DNA of 11,203 nucleotides, from NCBI GenBank assembly GCA_947478655.1, contig CANJWU010000019.1, forward strand, positions 1-11,203. The letters run 5' to 3'. The position numbers and the translations under genes were made by a program. Numbering within the stretch: the stretch's first letter is position 1; each line of letters starts with the position of its first letter. The notes beneath the pieces are model-generated. The model was not told where the DNA came from. It worked only from the letters and a program-made list of their open reading frames with translations, and made no database searches. This document shows, piece after piece, positions 7,346-11,203 of this stretch. The stretch comes from Sphingobacteriales bacterium (GTDB lineage Bacteria > Bacteroidota > Bacteroidia > Sphingobacteriales > Sphingobacteriaceae).

Positions 7346-9430
7346 ATGAAAAATAAATTTATCTTAACAGCAGGCCTTGTGCTTGTCATGGCCCTAAATG
7401 CGCAATCTCAGACGATTGTTAAATGTTCAACACATGAATATACCGAAACGGTATCTATGCTTGATCCACAATTTGTGATCAATCAAGCACAATTAGAAAA
7501 AGAAACGCAAGCCTATATAAAAGGTATTAAATCTTTCGAAAACAAATCGGCGGTTAAAATTATTCCAATCGTATTTCATGTATTTCATAATGGCGGTTCG
7601 GAAAATATTTCTAAAGAAAGAATTCTAGAACAAGTAGAAATTTTAAATAAAGATTTTAGAAGATTAAATGCAGATACAGCAAGCACAAACCCAATATATA
7701 AAGGCATTGCTGTAGATTGTGAGATAGAATTTAGGTTGGCTAAAATAGACCCGAATGGCAATTGCACCGATGGTATTGTGCGTTACCAAACCGATCAAAC
7801 TTTTAATGCAGACAATCCTATTAAGGCTTTAAGTGCATGGCCAAATAATAAATATTTTAATGTTTGGGTTGTAGAAACTATTACGCCATCGGCTGGAACA
7901 CCAGCAGGAGGAGTTGTTTTAGGACGTTCACAATTTCCAGGTGGGGCCAATTCAACAGATGGAATCTTATTAAAATCGACTGTTTGCGGAAATACCACAG
8001 CTTACAATAATTATGGAAGAACTTTAAGTCACGAAATGGGTCACTCGTTTAATCTTAGACATATTTGGGGTGATGCTACTTGTGGAAGCGATTTAGTTAA
8101 TGATACACCTCCGCATAATGCAGCAAACAGTGGTTGTCCGGTAAATAAAGTTTCTTCTTGTGTTAGTGGAAATGTGATTGAAATGACAGAAAATTACATG
8201 GACTATACCGATGGTAGTTGTCAAAACATGTTTAGTGCGGGTCAAAATGTAAGGATTCAAGCGACTATTAATTCTACAACTAATAGTAGAAATAATTTGT
8301 GGACACCAGCAAATTTAATTGCTACGGGTACCAACGATGGTTATGTTGCCCCTTTATGTATTGCTAAAGCAGATTTTGCTAGAAACCAAGAAGTATGTAC
8401 AGGTATTACTGTTCAATATAAAGATGGTAGCTACAGAGGTGATGCAACTGCCTGGGAATGGACATTTGAAGGTGGAAATCCAGCGACTTCTACTTTACAA
8501 AACCCTACCGTTGTATATGCTAACGGTGGACGATATAATGTTTCTTTAAAAGTAAGTAATGCAGCAGGATCGGATAGTATTTTAAAACCAGGATTTTTGA
8601 AGGTATTTGAAACAGTTGCTAAGATTGGCGCACCATTCGAAATTAACATGGAAGATGCTGCCATTGTAGATACAATTATTTACAATAAACCAAATAATAC
8701 CAAAAAATGGGAACGCGTAACCAATACTGGATATAATAGTGCTAGCGCTTTAGCAATGAAATTTTATGGTGTTTCAGATGGTCAAGTAAATTCATTTATA
8801 TTACCTGCATTAAATTTAAAAGGAACAACAAATCCGGTGATGAAATTCAAAGTTGCTTATGCGATGAGAACATCTTTAAGTACCGATGAATTAAATGTTG
8901 GTGCCTCAAGAAATTGTGGGGTAACTTTTGCCAATTTATATACTAAATCGGGCGCAACACTAGCAACCGCGCCAACTGCAACGAGTCAATTTATTCCAAA
9001 TAGTACTGCGCAATGGCGTCAAGATAGTATCAGTTTATCGGCATACACCAACGAAGACAATGCTATTTTCAGATTTAAAGCAACCAATGGCGCGCCAGGA
9101 AATAATATGTATATCGATGACATTGTGATATCGGTAGCAACAGGAGTGGAGCATTTAGTTTTAAATAATTTAAATTTAAGTATTGCTCCAAATCCATTTG
9201 CAAATGAAACTAAAATGTCTTTCTTTTTAGTTCAACCAGCTCATGTAAGCATTGATATTACTGATGTTTTAGGTAGAAAGCTAAAAACCATTGCAAATGA
9301 ACAAATGGCATCAAATACACATGAATTTATTATCAGCAACAACCAATCGGAATTCCAAAATGGCATTTATTTCTTAAGAATAAATATTGGAGGAGTTCAA
9401 AAAGTAGAAAGATTAATTATTCAAAATTAA
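7346..9430 (+). CDS. Secreted M43-family zinc metalloprotease with PKD and type IX sorting domains
   Basis: This 694-residue protein is a predicted extracellular metallopeptidase of family M43 (cytophagalysin/pappalysin type). It starts with a signal peptide (MKNKFILTAGLVLV..., likely cut after Ala19). A prodomain-like region follows (to about 70), then the catalytic domain (about 70-320) with the zinc motif HEMGHSFNLRH (H229, E230, H233, H239) and the Met-turn NYMDYTDGSCQNMF around Met285. Next come a PKD domain (about 340-421; WEWTFEGGNPATS, VYANGGRYNVSLKV), a jelly-roll, choice-of-anchor-J-like domain (about 425-600, ending in NMYIDDIVIS), and a C-terminal type IX secretion sorting domain (about 610-694) opening with SIAPNPFANE and ending KVERLIIQN. 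The protein should cross the inner membrane by Sec and the outer membrane by T9SS, and be released or attached to the surface. I chose the ATG at 7346 because it begins the signal peptide. The in-frame ATG at 7319 overlaps plsY and would put a non-signal stretch first. The substrate is unknown. Confidence 0.93.
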   Translation: MKNKFILTAGLVLVMALNAQSQTIVKCSTHEYTETVSMLDPQFVINQAQLEKETQAYIKGIKSFENKSAVKIIPIVFHVFHNGGSENISKERILEQVEILNKDFRRLNADTASTNPIYKGIAVDCEIEFRLAKIDPNGNCTDGIVRYQTDQTFNADNPIKALSAWPNNKYFNVWVVETITPSAGTPAGGVVLGRSQFPGGANSTDGILLKSTVCGNTTAYNNYGRTLSHEMGHSFNLRHIWGDATCGSDLVNDTPPHNAANSGCPVNKVSSCVSGNVIEMTENYMDYTDGSCQNMFSAGQNVRIQATINSTTNSRNNLWTPANLIATGTNDGYVAPLCIAKADFARNQEVCTGITVQYKDGSYRGDATAWEWTFEGGNPATSTLQNPTVVYANGGRYNVSLKVSNAAGSDSILKPGFLKVFETVAKIGAPFEINMEDAAIVDTIIYNKPNNTKKWERVTNTGYNSASALAMKFYGVSDGQVNSFILPALNLKGTTNPVMKFKVAYAMRTSLSTDELNVGASRNCGVTFANLYTKSGATLATAPTATSQFIPNSTAQWRQDSISLSAYTNEDNAIFRFKATNGAPGNNMYIDDIVISVATGVEHLVLNNLNLSIAPNPFANETKMSFFLVQPAHVSIDITDVLGRKLKTIANEQMASNTHEFIISNNQSEFQNGIYFLRINIGGVQKVERLIIQN

Positions 9431-9447
9431 TTCAAAAATAAAATATT

Positions 9448-9480
9448 AAAAAAGCCGCTTTAATTAGAGCGGCTTTTTTT
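9448..9480. terminator. Strong bidirectional rho-independent terminator
   Basis: GCCGCT (9454-9459) and AGCGGC (9468-9473) form a G-C-rich stem around an 8-nt loop, extended by an A run on the left and a T run on the right. It therefore serves both strands: the plus-strand protease gene, whose stop is 18 nt upstream, and the minus-strand pabB gene. The minus-strand pabB stop codon (9479-9481) overlaps the last two bases of the T run, so the hairpin follows that stop almost at once. Confidence 0.93.
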
Positions 9481-10711
9481 ATGCTAAAGCTTTTAAAATA
9501 CTTTCTGCTTTGAGTAAACATTCTTCGTATTCTTTTTCGGGATCGGCGTCTAAGGTAATGGCACTGCCTACTTGAAAGGATAAGGACTTTGTATTTTTAT
9601 CATAAAAAATACTCCTAATAATTACATTAAAATCAAAATCACCTATTGGGTCGATGTATCCAATACTGCCCGAATATAATCCTCTTTTAGTGTTTTCCAC
9701 TTCCTCAATCAGCTCCATGGCGCGCAACTTGGGTGCACCTGTCATCGATCCCATTGGAAAAGCATTTTGTATGCATTCAAAAATACTACAATCGGCTTTT
9801 ATTTCTGCTTCAACGGTACTGATCATTTGATGTAAATTGGCAAATGTATGGATACCAAATAACTCCGAAACCTTTATTGTGCCTAATTTTGCGCTCTTTG
9901 TTAAATCGTTTCTAACCAGATCTACAATCATTACATTTTCTGCAATTTCTTTTGGATCGTTTTGTAAAATCAATTTTTCTTGTTCATCTAAAACAGGATC
10001 TTCGTTTCTTTTTCGCGTTCCTTTAATGGGTTGAGAGAAAATACGATTCGCTCTTTTTCCTAAAAATCTTTCGGGGCTTGCACAAATAACATATTGCGCA
10101 TCATTTTTATATAATGCCGAAAAGGGCATAGGGGATAGGGAATTTAATTTAGTATAAAGTGCAATGGGATCAAGTGTAATGTCGTTTAAACTAAAAGCGA
10201 TGCAGTAGGTTATTTCATATATATCGCCAGCAGTGAGGTGTTTTTTTAGTTGATTTACTTTATCAATATAGGCTTGTTTAGAAACACTCGCTTGAAGCAT
10301 ATCAAGCTTGATTTTGTTGGCCTCTAAGGCTTTTTCAGGCAACAGATTAGCGTTAGCATGATTGCTTAAATAAACAGATTGTGGAGCAAAAAGATGTGCT
10401 AATGGCGATTGATGTAATTGGGTATTGGCAGATATTAATTTGGGATAAACCGAATTTTTTAAATCATAACTTAATGCTGCAAATAACCATGTTCCGAAAT
10501 GTTTCTTTTGAAATGCTGCTAATTGAACAAAGGCATTTTCTGGAGCATTAATCTCCATTTGTTCGGCCACACCAATGCCCAAAATAAAAGCATATTTACT
10601 TTTATCGTCTTGATATTGGTTTGAATTTAATAAACAAAAAACAGCATTTGCTTCATCAATTTGATTTAATGAAGGTAGATTTTCGCTGATATAAATTTGT
10701 TGTGTTGACAT
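9479..10711 (-). CDS. pabB: Aminodeoxychorismate synthase component I
   Basis: PabB aminates chorismate to 4-amino-4-deoxychorismate, using ammonia from a PabA glutaminase, for p-aminobenzoate and folate synthesis. It is a 410-residue chorismate-binding enzyme, shorter than the 450-residue enterobacterial form. The motif SQPIKGTRKR with Lys230 supports PabB rather than anthranilate synthase TrpE, which normally has PIAGT. Other visible motifs are AGDIYEITYC (161-170), SPERFL (212-217, Glu214), DPKEIAENVMIVDLVRND (252-269, with Glu258), MGSMTGAPK (320-328), GSIGYIDPIGDFDFNV (347-362) and the metal-site tail VGSAITLDADPEKEYEECL. The last differs slightly from the common GAGI version. The N-terminal part (1-140) is divergent, as is common. 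No pabA or pabC is visible here. The ATG at 10711 abuts the purA terminator, and the next in-frame Met (52) is too far in to be the start. Confidence 0.9.
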   Translation of the reverse strand: MSTQQIYISENLPSLNQIDEANAVFCLLNSNQYQDDKSKYAFILGIGVAEQMEINAPENAFVQLAAFQKKHFGTWLFAALSYDLKNSVYPKLISANTQLHQSPLAHLFAPQSVYLSNHANANLLPEKALEANKIKLDMLQASVSKQAYIDKVNQLKKHLTAGDIYEITYCIAFSLNDITLDPIALYTKLNSLSPMPFSALYKNDAQYVICASPERFLGKRANRIFSQPIKGTRKRNEDPVLDEQEKLILQNDPKEIAENVMIVDLVRNDLTKSAKLGTIKVSELFGIHTFANLHQMISTVEAEIKADCSIFECIQNAFPMGSMTGAPKLRAMELIEEVENTKRGLYSGSIGYIDPIGDFDFNVIIRSIFYDKNTKSLSFQVGSAITLDADPEKEYEECLLKAESILKALA

Positions 10712-10731
10712 AAAAAAAGGGCCGAAGCCCT
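10712..10731 (-). terminator. Intrinsic terminator of purA with a UUCG loop
   Basis: On the minus strand, AGGGC-TTCG-GCCCT forms a 5-bp G-C-rich stem with the very stable UUCG loop, followed by seven T residues (plus 10712-10718). It begins 10 nt after the purA stop, a standard terminator position. The T run ends directly at the pabB ATG (10709-10711), leaving no space between them. Confidence 0.9.
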
Positions 10732-10741
10732 GTTGTAAATA

Positions 10742-11203
10742 TTAAGACAATATCAATGTTTGCTTACGATCTGGACCTACGGAAAGATATTTAACGGGTA
10801 CACCAAGTTCTTTTTCTAAGTACTTAATATATGCCATTAATTTTTCTGGAATTTCATTGATTTCTCTAATCTGTGTTAAATCTTCTTTCCATCCATCAAT
10901 TTCTTTATAAACAGGAGTTGCTGTTACTGATAAGATATCATATGGCATATAATCAATCGTTTCTCCATTGTAAATATAATGCGTACATGCATAAATTTTT
11001 TCGAAACCAGAAAGTACATCTGCTTTGGTCATGACTAATTCTGTTACACCATTTAACATGATAGCATATTTCAATGCAGGCAAGTCTATCCATCCACATC
11101 TTCTAGGTCTGCCTGTTGTAGCACCAAATTCGTGTCCAATTCTTCTTAATTCTTCTCCCACTTCGTTGTCTAATTCGGTAGGAAAGGGGCCACCACCAAC
11201 GCG
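10742..11203 (-). CDS. purA: Adenylosuccinate synthetase, C-terminal part (5' end outside window)
   Basis: PurA joins IMP and aspartate, using GTP, to make adenylosuccinate, the first committed step to AMP, in the cytoplasm. The frame is open to the right edge, so the N-terminal two-thirds is beyond the window. About 153 C-terminal residues are seen. The first readable residues, RVGGGPFPTELDNE, continue in frame into VGEELRRIGHEFG; the GTG at that Val is internal, not a start. Family motifs are GATTGRPRRCGWID, TKADVLSGFEKI near the middle (family form TKxDVLSG) and the closing SVGPDRKQTLIL. Length and motif spacing fit a normal C terminus. A UUCG-loop terminator follows the stop, and pabB lies 30 nt downstream on the same strand. 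Confidence 0.96.
   Translation of the reverse strand, partial: RVGGGPFPTELDNEVGEELRRIGHEFGATTGRPRRCGWIDLPALKYAIMLNGVTELVMTKADVLSGFEKIYACTHYIYNGETIDYMPYDILSVTATPVYKEIDGWKEDLTQIREINEIPEKLMAYIKYLEKELGVPVKYLSVGPDRKQTLILS

Noticed and set aside
8319..8664. Overlapping frames within the PKD region of the protease, both strands
   Set aside because: They are alternate-frame shadows of a gene whose own frame carries clear PKD motifs.
9837..10034. Plus-strand frame antisense to pabB
   Set aside because: It is an antisense shadow of the conserved pabB catalytic block.
11159..11161. GTG as the start of the minus-strand gene at the right edge
   Set aside because: The upstream codons in the same frame give RVGGGPFPTELDNE, which belongs to PurA, so the gene continues past the window edge.

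Overview
The window looks like a chromosomal stretch of a low-GC Bacteroidota member. The evidence is an M43 metalloprotease with a C-terminal type IX secretion sorting domain, a DUF4783 protein (a family known from Bacteroidota), several matches to the Bacteroidota -7 promoter element TAnnTTTG, AT-rich coding, and starts without clear Shine-Dalgarno sequences. The order cannot be settled from this sequence. It resembles the Chitinophagales/Sphingobacteriales side of the phylum, but that is only an impression.

Layout. (1) 1-3237, plus strand: the 3' part of an M20 dipeptidase gene, then a full DUF255/SPATA20-like (YyaL-type) gene 4 nt later, probably one operon. (2) 3234-5280, minus strand: gpmI (cofactor-independent phosphoglycerate mutase), followed by a small lipoprotein gene that overlaps the gpmI end by 8 nt and meets the DUF255 gene stop-to-stop. 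(3) 5364-9430, plus strand, divergent from gpmI: a DUF4783 secreted protein, nadC (NAD synthesis), plsY (phospholipid synthesis) and a large secreted M43 metalloprotease, ended by a strong bidirectional terminator. (4) 9479-11203, minus strand: purA (3' part only), its own UUCG-loop terminator, then pabB (folate synthesis), which ends at the shared bidirectional terminator.

The genes are mostly unrelated housekeeping functions: glycolysis, NAD, phospholipid, AMP and p-aminobenzoate synthesis, and peptide turnover. Around them are three exported proteins: a lipoprotein, DUF4783 and the T9SS protease. The protease is the only gene that faces the environment in an obvious way. Every stretch is densely coding. 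The longest gap between genes is about 83 nt, so no region over 300 bases lacks a gene. I saw no tRNA, rRNA, insertion sequence, CRISPR array, phage gene or defence gene.

I did not find a convincing new biological system. The points worth a second look are small-scale. One is a terminator hairpin that sits directly against the pabB start codon. Another is an inverted repeat that overlaps the -7 box of nadC. A third is a weak hairpin inside the convergent gene end at 3250. The last is the uncharacterised lipoprotein embedded between two convergent genes.
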